The notes: generated by a model from the sequence alone, not told the origin. 64,000 nt of DNA from Acanthosoma haemorrhoidale (GCA_930367205.1 OV884013.1:116956869-117020868), one strand, 5' to 3'. Counted from the first letter of the stretch, positions 1 through 12,000 are shown. Translations and numbers: made by a program.

Positions 1-455
1 ATCGAGTATTGGTGCAATGAATGGCGGATCAAAGTTAATGAAGCAAAATGCTCCCACATTACCTTCACCCTTTGTCGCAAGACTTGTCCACTAGTTTATT
101 TTAATTCTATTCCTTCCCTGTAACCGAGACAGTACGGTACTTAGGCTTCCGTCTCGACAAACGACTGACCTGGAACCCACATACGAGACCAAAAAGACAA
201 GAACTGAACAGACGCTTTGGACAACTGTACAGACTACTTCAAAGGACATCCCATCTCTCAATAGAAAATAAACTACTAATCTACAAAGTTATACTTAAAC
301 CAATCTGGACATACGGAATAGAGCTATGGGGGACAGCAAAAAAGTTGAACATCAAGCGTATCCAATCCTTTCAATCCAAAGTCTTGAGAACAATAGTAAA
401 TGTCCCTTATTATGTCAGCAACAAAACCCTTCATAACGACCTTAATATACCCTTA
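1..455 (+). mobile_element. Jockey family A fragment, ORF2 C-terminal part
   Basis: This is a broken piece of the reverse-transcriptase ORF of a Jockey-clade non-LTR retrotransposon, entering from the left window edge. Reading through frameshifts and stops gives EYWCNEWRIKVNEAKCSHITF at the start, a degenerate RYLGFRLDKRLTW-type segment near 130-180, and FQSKVLRTIVNVPYYVSN at about 370-430, all typical of the thumb and C-terminal region of Jockey ORF2. Several frame changes show it is a pseudogene. It stops abruptly at about 455, where unrelated sequence begins. The stretch 702-1020 repeats much of it. Confidence 0.75.
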
Positions 456-1294
456 TTGTTAGTTTCAAAGTGTGGTTTTTGTGAATCAGTTAGCTTTGTC
501 TGTCTGCTGCCTGTCTCAGGCGTTACGTAATAAAATACCAAGGTCTCGTAATACTAAGCAAAATATTATACGTGTATATTAAGGAGCACTTTTTTTATTT
601 ATTAACATGCATACACATGAACGTAAGCAATAGAGAAAAAATCATGAATGCGACAAAACTACTTGCTTTTTCATTATCAAACCATTTAGAACTCTGAAAG
701 AGCGGTACTCAGGCTTCCATCTCGACAAACTACTGACCTACGAGGCTAAAAAGACAAGAACTAAACAGACGCTTTGGACAACTGTACAGATTACTTCCAA
801 GGACATCCCATCTCTCAATAGAAAATAAATAACTAATCTACAAAGAAATACTTAAGCCAATCTGGACATACGGAATAGAGCTATGGGGGACAGCAAAAAA
901 GTCGAACATCAAGCGTATCCAATCCTTTCAATCCAAAGTCCTAAGAACAATAGTAAATGCCCCTTATTATGTCAGCAACAAAACCCTTCATAACGATCTT
1001 AATATACCCTACATTCTAGAACTCATCCCTTCCAAGTTTATGAAATTCCACAGTAGCCTTTCCAACCACCCTAATCCTGTAGCACAGTCATTGAACTGCG
1101 CCACTCATCCCTATAATCCTCCTCGGAGACTTAAACGGCAGTGGCCTCGTGACCTGCTATAATCGCGTGACAGTGGGAGTCCTGGCAATGGCCAGTTTCT
1201 CCAATCATGTCCTATTGTATGAATGAGCGAGTGAATGAGATCATTCATCTGAATTATTATTGCCTTATAAAAGGCAGATTGTAATTATTGCACA

Positions 1295-1325
<31 letters not shown>
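455..1325. repeat. Left arm of an inverted duplication
   Basis: This segment recurs in reverse orientation at 2843-3749 with high similarity. The match covers the Jockey fragment and also about 245 bp of non-Jockey DNA upstream of it (455-701), including the stretch that begins TTGTTAGTTTC. Sharing the junction between unrelated DNA and the Jockey 5' truncation means the two arms are copies of one event, not two independent insertions. The spacer is about 1.5 kb. Confidence 0.75.
702..1325 (+). mobile_element. Jockey family A, 5'-truncated copy with poly(A)
   Basis: Homology to Jockey ORF2 starts at the motif GCGGTACTCAGG, continues through the C-terminal coding region, the 3' UTR and a short internal deletion, and ends in a run of about 29 A residues at 1297-1325. 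The order (ORF2 tail, 3' UTR, poly(A)) fixes the orientation as plus. It is non-coding because of stops and frameshifts. Its 3' UTR module (GGCAGATTGTAAT near the end) is the marker used here to recognise the other family A copies. Confidence 0.75.
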
Positions 1326-2842
1326 CAGGTTCCTTTTTTTAAAACTTGACATTGCAAAATCATTACATGGCCAAATAACGTGCGCAGCTCGGATTCGAAA
1401 AAAATAAAAAAAAAAAGTCTTCAACTACCATTCAATCGAACTGAAAATTTATGTTAAGTACAAAAGTAATTGAGACAATGACATTGAACGAATGGATGGC
1501 GGTTGATCTAGTGCACAATGGGCCGAAGTGTTCAATCACAGCTCGCACAATTGGATACGTAGGAAGGTTAATCGTCTTTGATTACCTAATTATTACCTAA
1601 TGATACCAGTTATCTTCAATCATGCGAAATTATTAACTGGAATAGTTCCCAGTTGTCGTAGCAAAAATATTCTGCTTACTTATTTTTTTTTTTATTCCCA
1701 CTCTAGCTGTTGGTCTTTTATTTTTTTGTGGACATTTAAAAGAAATGTTCACAGCAGAACATGAAATAAGAATCCAATAAAAATGTATGTAAACAAATTT
1801 ATAGTAATGTCCGTCAAAGCTCATTGTCGGTGGCTATTGATTTTAATGGAAGAAGATGCAAAGAACGAAAGTAAGGATGAAAGTAGGTGGAAAGATGACC
1901 AAGGAAGGTGCTCAAAACAGAAACGGACGTAAGGGGTAAAATGTCATCAATTTTAAAACTTAAGACTCGTTTTTTGTTTTATTTTATGCTTTTTCAGGAA
2001 TTTTTGAATTTATTAGAAAGAAAAAGGCAGAAGAATATGACATTTTTAGGATACATTTGTTTGTTAAAAATCAACAATCGTTATTTTCCATCAAATAATC
2101 CGTTGGCATAAATCAAATAAAAATGAATTTTGACATGTTGATTAGTAAACCAAGTAGCATCTCAATATAAATAATAAGAGTATAGAGTTTATTGTTAATT
2201 ATAATTCCTAAACCAAGGAAAGATTGCCAATACCTTATCCAACAACGATGTACTTGAATTTTCATGTTTTTGCAATTGAATTAATACTTTTCAATTAAAA
2301 TTTACCTGGCAACTACCCTAAATATTATAATATTCATAATGGTGCTTTTAAAAATGAGTTTCATGTCCTCTTGAATTATTTATCTAACTTTCGGCATGCG
2401 TTCACGACCAAAAGATTTTACAACTTAAAGCCCAAAAAAAACAAAAAACTATTCCTTGCTCGTAATTTTATTTTAATATTGTTTGTATATTATTGTCTAG
2501 CCCAAAGCGAGATACTTTAAATATAGACGAATCGGATTTTTGTCTGTCTACCCAGAAGTCGTACAATTTCATTTGTAAAAATAATCAAATTGATCTAAAA
2601 TTTTAAAATGACATCCCACAACAACTCAGTTCACGTTTAGCAGTTTTATGTGTGAAGAAATTACAAAATAAATAAGAAATAAAAAAAAGCTGAATAAAGT
2701 CGGTCTCATTTCTTTAAAACCAAGTTAAGATTAAAAAGGTATAATTATTTTACCCCAGGAATACAAAAAGTCACTTATGTACAACTCAATATAATTGAAG
2801 GAATTCAGAAACTTAATTTTAATTGATTTTCAGAGATCTTTT
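1326..2842. other. AT-rich spacer between the inverted arms
   Basis: This 1.5-kb stretch is AT-rich and single-copy within the window. Its few short open frames (up to 67 codons) have no recognisable motifs. I see no gene, RNA or element in it. Confidence 0.6.
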
Positions 2843-3749
2843 TTTTATATATAATATTCTTTATTGAGCTAAAATTACAATCCGCCTTATTAGGCAATAA
2901 GTAATTGAGATAAATGTTCTTATTCATACCATATTTATAAACAGCCCAGAGGCCTCCCAAATCCACATGGTTGTCACCTCCCTCGCATGCGGAAGAGGAC
3001 GCGGAGTCTCTTCTCCTCTGTCAGCAGCGTCACCGGGTTACGAGCCAGTGGAGGCTGACCTAGAGCGCAAGAGCCACAGACGCTCAGGGCATGATTGGAG
3101 AAACTGGCCATTGCCAGGACTCCCACTGTCACGCGCAATGACTGTGCTACGGTATAGGTTGCTATGGAATTTCATGAACTTGGAAGGGGTGAGTTCAAGA
3201 ATTTAAGGTATATTAAGATCATTATGAATGGTTTTGTGGCTGACGTAATAAGGGGCATTTACTATTGTTTGATTGAAAGGATTGGATGCACTTGATGTTC
3301 GACTTTTTTGCTGTCCCCAATAGCTCTATTCCGTATGTCCAGATTGGCTTAAGTATTTCTTTGTAGATTAGTTATTTATTTTCTATTGAGAGATGGGATG
3401 TCCTTGGAAGTAGTCTGTACAGTTGTCCAAAGCGTCTGTTTAGTTCTTGTCTTTTTAGCCTCGTAGGTCAGTAGTTTGTCGAGATGGAAGCCTGAGTACC
3501 GCTCTTTCAGAGTTCTAAATGGTTTGATAATGAAAAAGCAAGTAGTTTTGTCGCATTCATGATTTTTTCTCTATTGCTTACGTTCATGTGTATGCATGTT
3601 AATAAATAAAAAAAGTGCTCCTTAATATACACTTAAAATATTTTGCATAGTATTACGAGACCTTGGTATTTTATTACGTAACGCCTGAGACAGGCAGCAG
3701 ACAGACAAAGCTAACTGATTCACAAAAACCACACTTCGAAACTAACAAT
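2843..3749. repeat. Right arm of the inverted duplication
   Basis: This is the reverse complement of 455-1325. It includes a Jockey A copy on the minus strand at about 2843-3502 and then the same 245 bp of unrelated flank up to about 3749. The Jockey 3' UTR is more complete here than in the left arm. The region around 2967-3206 is open on the plus strand, but that frame is antisense to the Jockey 3' end and is not a gene. Confidence 0.75.
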
Positions 3750-4130
3750 TAATCCTACACGGCTCGAAGTAACTGTATTTGTGAACAATGGTCACTAAAG
3801 CGATGCCTTCCTACAATATGTCGCATTTCCATAGCGATGACTATCATGCCTTTATGTGCCTAGTTACATCTGACAACACCTACCTTTCATAACGCAATGT
3901 CTTCGATAGGGAAACATCGCGCACCCATGTCATTTCAGTCAATCGGCACGGCCTACGTTTTTGTTTTACGTGAGACTGAAATAAATTTAAATTTAAATAA
4001 AGAAGAAGAAAATAACAGCCTATCGTATGTAATGTACTGTATTCGTTGTGTGGGTTTTAAGCATTAACGCATACTTGGTTATGTCATCAGGAACCAAATA
4101 TATTGAAAGGAAAAACACCTTCGGGTCGCT
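3750..4130. other. Single-copy sequence, no gene seen
   Basis: This moderately AT-rich DNA lies between the inverted duplication and the Tigger-like element. Near 4123 is a T-arm-like string (GGTCGCTGGATTCAAACCC) resembling a polymerase III B box, but there is no matching upstream half of a tRNA. Confidence 0.4.
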
Positions 4131-4188
4131 GGATTCAAACCCAACATCATCCTGACGATTCTTTCTTGGACAGAAAGAAGCTGAAATA
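4131..4188. repeat. Direct repeat flanking the Tigger-like element, left
   Basis: About 58 bp beginning GGATTCAAACCC and containing ATCATCCTGACGATTCTTTC recur immediately right of the element at about 5167-5227. This is far longer than the TA duplication expected of pogo/Tigger insertion, so it reflects an earlier tandem duplication or a composite structure. Confidence 0.7.
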
Positions 4189-5160
4189 CAGTAGAATCCC
4201 GATAATTCGTCTTGTCAACTGACAGTTTGGTACGAATTATCGGGAATACCAATTATCGGAAGTACAATATTTAAAACGTATTAATGAAAACATTTATGTA
4301 TTAAGAAGTATGTGCAATGTAGTAAGGATAAAAACTATGCAATAAACACTGCTTAGTTCTAAACTAAACAATACATGCAATGAAAAATATGTACATACTT
4401 ATGTTCTGGATTAAATAAACACCAATCATTTGTACGAAAAATATACGTAATTTATTTTTGACGCAATCCTTGCAGACGGGTATTTCCTCCAACTGGTACA
4501 TTTGAATCCCTTCCTTGCACGAACCACTTTTTTAAGTTCTCTTCAAGTTGTGGGTAATCACCAGTCTTGAAGCGTTTTACTTTGCTGCTTGATGTCTAGG
4601 AAGTGATTTTGTCCTTGTTCTTCAGGATTGTTGTGATCGTGGAACGAGGGACGTTAAAACGCTTGGATACGTCACTTTGCTTAAAGCCACTGGCCATGGC
4701 GTTTATGATTTGTTTCTCTTTAATAGAGAGTCTAAATGTTTTCGGAGGCATGGTAACGTGTCACAACGATAACGAAAACGAGACTGAACTGTAGAAACGA
4801 AAGAAAAGCTTAGTACAATTCCTTAAACTTTCCCTCTCTCCTCTCCTTATTTCCTTTCAGTGAAAAGAGTACGAATTACATATGGGATTTCATAGAAAAC
4901 ATTTATCTCGCACTCATTCTGCTCTCTGGTCTCTCACTGTCCTCTTTCCCTTTCATGGAACAGTAGGAATGAACGAGGTTTTAAGATGGAAATACGTATT
5001 ATAAGACGTTTTCAGTGACCTCGACCATAAAAATAATACGAATAACCGAGGGGACTGAAATGCATTGTTTTTATACCACTTACCGGGATTTTTTCTGGGG
5101 ACCGGCAAATTTGTACGAATTAAACGGAAATACGAATAATCGGGATATGAACAGCTACTG
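4189..5160 (-). mobile_element. Non-autonomous Tigger/pogo-like element, copy 1
   Basis: The ends are imperfect inverted repeats. The left end reads CAGTAGAATCCCGATAATTCG, and the reverse complement of the right end starts CAGTAG and then also contains CCCGATTATTCGT. Inside, on the minus strand, is a short remnant of a CENP-B/Psq-type DNA-binding domain, but the DDE catalytic region is missing, so the copy could move only with enzyme from elsewhere. A second copy with the same internal deletion lies at 6585-7245 in the opposite orientation. Together they define a small internally deleted subfamily. Confidence 0.7.
4452..4751 (-). pseudogene. Tigger-like transposase N-terminal fragment (CENP-B type HTH)
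   Basis: The frame starts at an ATG (MPPKTFRLSIKEKQ) and continues with a helix-turn-helix resembling the N-terminus of Tigger/Jerky/CENP-B proteins: SKRFNVPRSTITTILKNKD. A TAG codon follows the residues DKITS, about 50 codons in. The frame then resumes with KVKRFKTGDYPQLEENLKKW and stops at GLRQK, about 99 codons from the start. Full-length transposases continue with a second HTH and a DDE domain, which are absent. The HTH would bind element ends in the intact protein; this copy is dead. Confidence 0.7.
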
Positions 5161-5166
5161 CTCTCT

Positions 5167-5227
5167 GGATCAAACCCATTACATCATCCTGACGATTCTT
5201 TCTCTGACAGAAAGAATCTCAAATATA
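5167..5227. repeat. Direct repeat flanking the Tigger-like element, right
   Basis: This matches 4131-4188 with a few differences (GGATCAAACCC, then ATCATCCTGACGATTCTTTC). Confidence 0.7.
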
Positions 5228-6277
5228 TATTTTTACAGGAGCGTTTCCAAACTTAGTTCAACATCATGGAACTTAGATTCACTAAAGAACCTATGCCTCA
5301 GGTTCCAAGTATTTATACATTTAGGATTTGCCATTTTTTTTAATTCTTTAGATTGAAGATTTTTTTCTTATTTTAATAAATAATATATTTTTTCCCCCGT
5401 CATATCCCCATGTTATTATAAATTATGGAAATCAGTATAGATTCTACATAAATGAATCTATTTACAGTAGTTCATTATATGTTCTGTGAATGGCAATGGT
5501 AATATATATAAAAAGATATTCTTTTGATGAGCACCTTATGTTTGTAAAATCATCTTGAAACGTCAAGAGGTGGCACATCAAGAGTTTGACTTTTCCTGGC
5601 TTTGAATTTACCGTATTTAATGTCCCATTAAAGGTGTGGCAAATTGACAACGTCGCATCTTAAACAGCTTCAGAGATGCTATTTAAAAGGCAGATAATTT
5701 TTATTTACTATCGAATTTTATAAATGAGCACTTGTGCTGAATATACTTTAAAAATTTCAGATGGGTTCCGCCATTTTTACAAACCATTTTATGGAATAGA
5801 CCCGTCAGTAATTTGTATAAAATAAAATGTAAGCTTTCGAATTTGTTCTAAAAATATTTCAGCATTAGTTCACTTTCTTAAAATTATAGCTAAATTAGAA
5901 ACATTTAAATGTTTTAAAACATCACTTTATTGGTAAAGAAGCAGAGCTATTAACGAAGTGACACTATTATTTTTATTCGCTGCGTAAAATACTTTGCGGA
6001 ATTTCCATTGATAAATGCACGCAATCGAACATCACACAGATAATTTTGGGTAGGCATTAATGAGTAAATAAATTTTAAGCGAATCCCAAAAAATAAAATA
6101 AAATAAAATAAATGTTTACTGGTTAAATTATTTAAACTGATACGATTTTCGTCAATGAGTCTTTTAGAATTTATATTTTCAAAAAGTCAATTGCTCAAAT
6201 TTTAATATCGACGAACATTAATTAATATATTTAGAAACCAATGTATATGTAATCAAACATTCCACTTTATATCAACC
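5228..6277. other. AT-rich intergenic DNA
   Basis: Strongly AT-rich sequence with a short (AAAAT)n run near 6090-6110. No coding signature is visible on either strand. Confidence 0.5.
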
Positions 6278-6373
6278 CCTCTGGTAGCTCAGTTGGTAGA
6301 GCGGTGGACTGTAGTCGGTGCAATGTGTGTGGCAGACATCCATAGGTCGCTGGTTCAAATCCGGCCCGGAGGA
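6278..6373 (+). tRNA. tRNA-Tyr (GUA) with a 23-nt intron
   Basis: The full cloverleaf can be drawn. Acceptor CCTCTGG pairs with CCGGAGG with one G-U. The D arm carries the A box TAGCTCAGTTGG. The anticodon stem GTGGA/TCCAT encloses loop C-T-G-T-A-G-A with anticodon GTA at 6311-6313. The T arm GCTGG/CCGGC carries the B box GGTTCAAATCC, and the discriminator is A at 6373. The loop is interrupted by a 23-nt intron at 6315-6337, directly 3' of position 37, the canonical place. The mature tRNA would be 73 nt before CCA addition. T-rich sequence from 6377 can serve as a polymerase III terminator. No base looks disabling, so this is the one gene in the window likely to be intact. It lies between two oppositely oriented Tigger-like elements. 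Confidence 0.95.
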
Positions 6374-6584
6374 AATTTTATTTTTTAATAAATTTAAAAT
6401 ATTTATGTTTTATTATTTAGTAAAAATTGTTTCTATATTATGTACGTAAATATTTTGTTTTATTATGAAAAAAATATAGTGATACGAAATTATCACTGTT
6501 GCAATTTTTAAGTAACTCAAGCGTCATATTTTGGTTGGTAGTTTCATTCTTAAGTCCAGGTGGTACATAAGTGAAAAGCATTGG

Positions 6585-7245
6585 CAGTATAACCCCGTAT
6601 TTGCAGCTTAAAAACCTCGTTTATTCGCACAGTTTTAAGAAAGGGAAAGAGGACAGTGAGAGACCAGAGAGCAGAGTGAGTGCGAGATAAATGTTTTCTA
6701 TGAAACCCCATATGTGATTCGTACTCTTGTTACTGAAGGAAATAAGGAGAGGAGAGAGGGAAAGTTTTAGGAATTGTACTAAGCTTTTCTTTCGTTTCTA
6801 CAGTTCAGTCTCGTTTTCGTTATCGCTGTGACGCGTTACCATGCCTCCTAAAAAAGTTAGCCTCTCTATTAAAGAGAAACATTAAGTCATAAAGGCCGTG
6901 GCCAGTGGCTTTAAGCAAATTGATGTATCCGAGCGTTTTAACATCCCTCGTTCCACGATCACATCAATCCTGAAGAACAAGGACAAAATCACTTCCCAGA
7001 CATCAAGCAACAAAGTAAAACGCTTCAAGACTGGTGATTACCCACAACTTGAAGAGAACTTAAAAAAGTGGTTCGCGCAAGCAAGGAATTCAAATGCACC
7101 AGTTGGAGGAAATACCCGTCTGCAAGGATTGCGTCAAAAATAAATTACGGATATTTTTCGTACAAATGATTGGTGTTTATTTAATCTTGAAAATAAGTAC
7201 ATATTTTTCATTGCATGTATTTTGTTTAGTGAAACTATACTTTTG
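6585..7245 (+). mobile_element. Non-autonomous Tigger/pogo-like element, copy 2
   Basis: It begins with CAGT and runs parallel to the reverse complement of 4189-5160, sharing the block GAAAGGGAAAGAGGACAGTG and the truncated HTH ORF. Homology fades after about 7240 and no matching right terminal repeat is seen, so the 3' end is truncated or diverged. Confidence 0.65.
6841..7143 (+). pseudogene. Tigger-like transposase N-terminal fragment, copy 2
   Basis: An ATG at 6841 opens MPPKKVSLSIKEKH, followed by an in-frame TAA at 6883-6885. The same frame then stays open to 7143 and includes the HTH SERFNIPRSTITSILKNKD and KRFKTGDYPQLEENLKKW. It ends with GLRQK at the same point as copy 1, so both descend from one internally deleted element. 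The disabling stop differs between copies (codon 15 here, about codon 52 in copy 1), so they decayed independently. Confidence 0.7.
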
Positions 7246-7690
7246 TTTGTTGACAATATTTTAGTAGCTTAAAAGTTGGTTTTTATTTGAGGAGGTTTTG
7301 ATGGAAAAATAAAACATTGTAATTTGTTTCAAAAACGCATCATAATTTAATAAGTATCAAGAAGGCCCTTTGAGGTCTCGACTGAAACTATCTCTGGATA
7401 TTGTTTCTTTGGTATTTACTGAATATTTTTTTTTTTTTTTTTTCCTTAGCTCTCCAACTCACAAAAAATAGGATGTGGGAAAAATTATTTAGGGCTGATG
7501 AGTGCCTTTCGCTAAGGGGAGTCCCCCATTTGAAGGATGTATGAGAAGGATATAGGGTGTGGAATGCCTAAAAAGACGGATGGAATCAGGAAGGTAGTGA
7601 GAGTTACTGAATATAGATTAATTATTATAAATAAAGTTTAGACTTCGTCAAAAGATGCATCGGGAGTGTAATATATAAAATATAATATAA
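7246..7690. other. AT-rich DNA with poly(T) tract
   Basis: No gene is seen. A T run at about 7427-7444 may mark an old poly(A) tail of a minus-strand retro-insertion, but nothing recognisable is attached to it. Confidence 0.4.
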
Positions 7691-8335
7691 ACAAGTTAGT
7701 TATAGACTCAGTCGTTCTTTAATAGATCTCGTTCCCAGTTGCCGAATAACTGTTTGATAGCCACTTGGCAGGTAGTGATCCAATATTGACGGTTGAGCGA
7801 ATGGCAATGTGCGAACAGGAGCAGCTGTCCACTCAATGGCTGATAGATCCTGCGCAGGATCTGCGCCGTAGCAGAATAGGCCATTGTGCAGACTCCGGAG
7901 GGCACGCCGCTGAAGAGGTGCTAGAAAGGGCAGGTACCGGGTGACGATGTCGGCACCTTTGAGAGGCACGCTCCATCGAGCGCCAAAGCGACCGTGCCCA
8001 AGCTTAGCCACGCCTGTGGTAATTGGCTCAGCTAAATCTCACTGGATACCCGGGGCCCGAACCGAGTGTCCAGTCTTTGTCGAGTGGCCACTATTATCCT
8101 GTTTGTTAGTCGAAGGGGATGCAAACACCACGGAAACCTCGAGTGGTCAAGGGCAAGGAAGAATTTCCTCTATGGTGGTAGCTGATCAAAGAACTCCAAA
8201 TTATTTGTTTGTTTATTTCGGTGTAAAACGCTATGAGATAGTACAAGGACGAGAGTGAGACCAAGCTCCCAGTGATTAGAACTCGTGTGATCAGAGGATG
8301 TAGATAGAGGTCTCACCTCCGTTTTAGTAACCATC
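7691..8335. other. Unclassified GC-richer block left of Jockey B
   Basis: Base composition is clearly higher in GC than the surroundings. Frames are open on both strands (103 codons minus at 7700-8011, 105 codons plus at 7941-8258), but none contains a motif I recognise. It may be part of another retroelement or a single-copy host segment. Confidence 0.35.
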
Positions 8336-9005
8336 TTGCGAGGAAGTTGAAGCAGACACGCCCGAAGTCTTACCGGCTTAGGCATTTATTGACTTCCCCC
8401 AATCTATCACTGCGTCTCAAGCTACTGATTTACAAGAGCATACTCAGGCCTACTCTGCTGTATGGTGCACCACTGTTTCGTCATCTGACGTATACGACAG
8501 CTAAGAAACTCCAACAATTTCAAAACGGTATACTGATGAAAGTGGTCAGAGGTACTTCATTCGAGCAGCGGAGCAACAGTGAGCTTCACGAGATCTTTGA
8601 GCTGCCTACGGTGGATGAATTCATTCAACGTAGACATATCAAAATTTTCGACTCCCTACAGTACTTGACAAACCCGGTGTTTAACACGATAACCCCCACT
8701 CCGTTCCTCCATCGATGGCAGGACGCAGCGAGGCAGGAACGCTTTAGTCTTAGGTTCTAGTTTTTAAGTTTAGTTTGTAAGTTTCCCACATTGTAAACCG
8801 AAGGTGAGCCCCATTACCTAGTCCTGTATATTTGTATTTGATATTTTCACTGTAAAAAGACAATTGTATTTGTATATCTACCCTCCTTCAAATGCATCTA
8901 AGTATGCAGCACGAGGAGAATTTGTAAATTGTAAATCTTGTTCATTGTATTTTGATCATATGTATGTTGAAAATGTTAATAAAAGGGGTTTAGAACAATA
9001 AATAA
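8336..9005 (+). mobile_element. Jockey family B, 5'-truncated 3' end
   Basis: It contains the last 137 codons of a Jockey-type ORF2 (8347-8760), a 3' UTR with the phrase GTGAGCCCCATTACC, and an A-rich tail ending AATAAATAAATG at about 9005. Related family B 3' ends occur at 22262, 45243 and 57160 (minus). Confidence 0.75.
8347..8760 (+). pseudogene. C-terminal end of Jockey-B ORF2 (reverse transcriptase polyprotein)
   Basis: This open frame shows the C-terminal signature of insect Jockey ORF2: SLRLKLLIYKSILRPTLLYG, then KKLQQFQNGILMKVVRG, then TVDEFIQRRHIKIFDSLQYL, ending RQERFSLRF. The catalytic RT motifs (including the F/YADD box) and the endonuclease domain lie upstream in a full element and are absent here because the copy is 5'-truncated. 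The frame is uninterrupted, so the insertion is fairly young, but it has no start of its own and should not be functional. The apparent first Met is an internal residue. Confidence 0.75.
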
Positions 9006-12000
9006 ATGTAGATAGAAACCATGGAAACTCAAAATTTTATCAGCATTTCAAAAAGAGGTCAAATATTGGAATGTTTTACTATTTCTTATCGCATATGAAA
9101 TGAATCATTTTTTTAAACTTATATAAATTACATTGAATTTTTCATGAATAAAACAAGAATGATAAAACGGAAATTATGATATAGCATAGGGGATAAATAA
9201 ATAGAATTAACAACCCCTCATTAGCTGGCATATTTTATTGCATGTGGAGTATATTGCATATGTTACGAGCATTAGGGAGATTAAATTAAATTGAATCAAA
9301 TAATAAAAAAATCAATAAATAGTTTTATTGCATTAGCAGTTTTTTTACCCAATCATCTATAACAATTGTAAGCCTTTTAAGATATTATGCCTCTACTCCA
9401 AATACTAAAGTCTATCAAGACATGATTTTTGTACAATATGCGTTAAATTAATTGCGAACTTCAATAAAAATTACTTGTCTGAAGAAAAGAAAATTGGAAT
9501 TGTAAGCATAAAATCAATCAATAATAAATAAAAAAAAAAAAAAAAAATTAAAGTTTTATTCTGAAAATTCATAGTTATATACTAAATTGTCACGATAAAA
9601 CTATTTGTTTGTCTGTTAAAGAATCGCAGTCACTGCCACATCTGTAGTGGTCATAAATTTTGTAGCAATTAATATCTCGTGCTCACAACAATGCATTCAA
9701 GAATGAGTTCATCTTAAGCATTATTCATTCTTATTTAGAGTCAACATAAATTAATTTGCATACAAAGGATCAGAATCTACCGTAACTAAAACATGATTAT
9801 ACTTCTGTTGTAGATGTCATTGGTTCATAACACCATTCGATGTTTTTAAATCATTTATGTTCCTTATCTGCGTATCTAAGAAGAACCAGTGGTCAAATTT
9901 TAATGCACCAACCAATGAATGCTATCATGAAACTATTAAATGACATGAGCAGTGAAACCAGCCAGACAATCTAGATGTTGGAGAAATTGCTGTCCCTGTT
10001 GGTTTAGCTAGAATTTTACATGATAACAATCAATGTCTAAACTGCCCTAAAAGACAAACCATTAAAGACAAATATAGAATACATAGTAACATTATTGATG
10101 TTTCATTACATACATCTTGATCCGACAAAATTAACGGTGCCTCAGTATTATTTTCCAAGGAAGCAAAGACACAATGACATAACCATCCTTAATTATTTTA
10201 GAAATGAAAATTACTTAAAATAAAAGCAATTTATTAATAGTAATTACCGTACTTGATTTTTAAAATACATGTAGGTTGTTTTTAAGAAACTAAATTACCA
10301 CTCCATATTATTTATTTAGTTCCTGCGTAGTTCAGCGATCAGAACGAAATACTGTAGTCATTAAAAATTAATAAAAAACTCTAATAAATAATTAAAAAAC
10401 ACGAAGAGAATCCATGGATCAACTATTATAGCATGCACATAAAAACTCAAAAGATGTACATTCATTTTATATTTTGAAGTCTTAGCTTAGTAATCTTATA
10501 AGTACCTTAGTGTATCTTAATATCCAATCGCTTTCCCTTGCATCACGGAGTAGCCTAATAACGGTTTTGAATTTAAATTTTTATTCATTATTAAATAGAG
10601 AATACTTCAATACTTCATAGGTATTTGTTAAGATAGCGGCAGAATATTGAAGAAATTTAACAGAGAAACTAACATAAAAAACTAATAAAACCCGTACCAT
10701 GCGACGTGGGAGTTAAAACTGACCGCCCTGTCCCAAGTTCAACTTGGCGTTTGGTTACACTTGCAGCCAATATCAAATATTTATTAAATAGTGCTAATTA
10801 TTTAACTGTTAAAAGTTTTAACTAAAAAGTTACTTATATTATGGTTTAATATAGGTATACCTTTGTTGCTTTATTGATACTTTAAAGTAGCCATATAACG
10901 TAAATAATTACTTTAGTACACTTCGGGTATTATAAATGACAAGACATAATTAACGAAACTCAAAGATATTTTCACTTGTTTGAAGAAATGCCGAATTCGT
11001 AAAGGGGGTTATGTTAATTGCTGATTTGTGTAAAAAGTCTTGTTATAAGTTTGAACTGTTTAAATAACTGTATCACTATGTCTAAGTTTCTTCCAGTTAA
11101 ATGAGGATTCACTCCGCTAGGTTTTCCCCAAAGAAATTACGAATTTATTCGAGATGTCAAACTTACTCTTATCTTCAGTACTTAGAAATTGAAAACCGTC
11201 GGTTTACAGCTGGAATGGGAAAATTAAAAGCAAAACAGAAATCCCAGAAGTCTTTTTAGCGTGGTCTCAATCACAAGGGGCTTCAACACGTATGCAGTAA
11301 TGATGCGCTAAAGATTTTGATTTCACTAGTGTCTTTAACATATTTAATTTCTGATACCTTATTCAAAGTGATAGACAATTTTTTCGTTACCAACGAATTA
11401 ATTAGCTAAAGAAATAATCATGTTTCATGAAGTTGACAAAATTATAGTTATAATGACTTACAATCAGAGAGACAGAGGAGGTGTGAAAAAATAAGATTTC
11501 AATAATGTTTCAGGCAAACATGTGTGAGCATTGATTGAGTATGATAGGTTAAAGAAAATGGGGTTGTTTATGGTTCAGTGCACTTACGTCTGACGTTTTT
11601 CTATGGAAAATAGTGTAATTAAGTAACTAATAACCCTTTTAAAAACTGTTATTATAAATAAATTTTAAAATATTGTAGTTAAAATATCGATTTTTTAAAG
11701 AAACTGGTAAAAGAATGTGGATTATAATAGTAGTGGATAATACGGGCTGAGAGACAAACCAAATTAAAAATGGCTCTAACCAGAAAGAAAAACAAGGTGG
11801 ATTTGCATACAGTGGACTCGAGAGCTGCTAAAGGAAGCGGCCTAAGCAACTATTTGGTTAATTAGAGTGCGCCTCTTATGGGGCACTCGGCTCGTGAATA
11901 ATGGAGCTTTGGTCTTTTTGGACTCGGCTTAGCTGCAATGTACGGTCCAACCGCACTGTACCGTGGCCCATTCCCTTTTCTGTATTTTTGGACTCGTGAC

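Noticed and set aside
2967..3206. 79-codon plus-strand ORF
   Set aside because: Lies antisense in the Jockey A 3' UTR, and its equivalents in other copies are not conserved as coding.
4120..4145. Second tRNA gene, from a B-box-like GGTCGCTGGATTCAAACCC
   Set aside because: No A box, anticodon arm or acceptor pairing is present upstream.
7700..8258. LTR-retrotransposon gag or host exon
   Set aside because: Open frames on both strands, but no primer-binding site, zinc knuckle or splice signal could be found.
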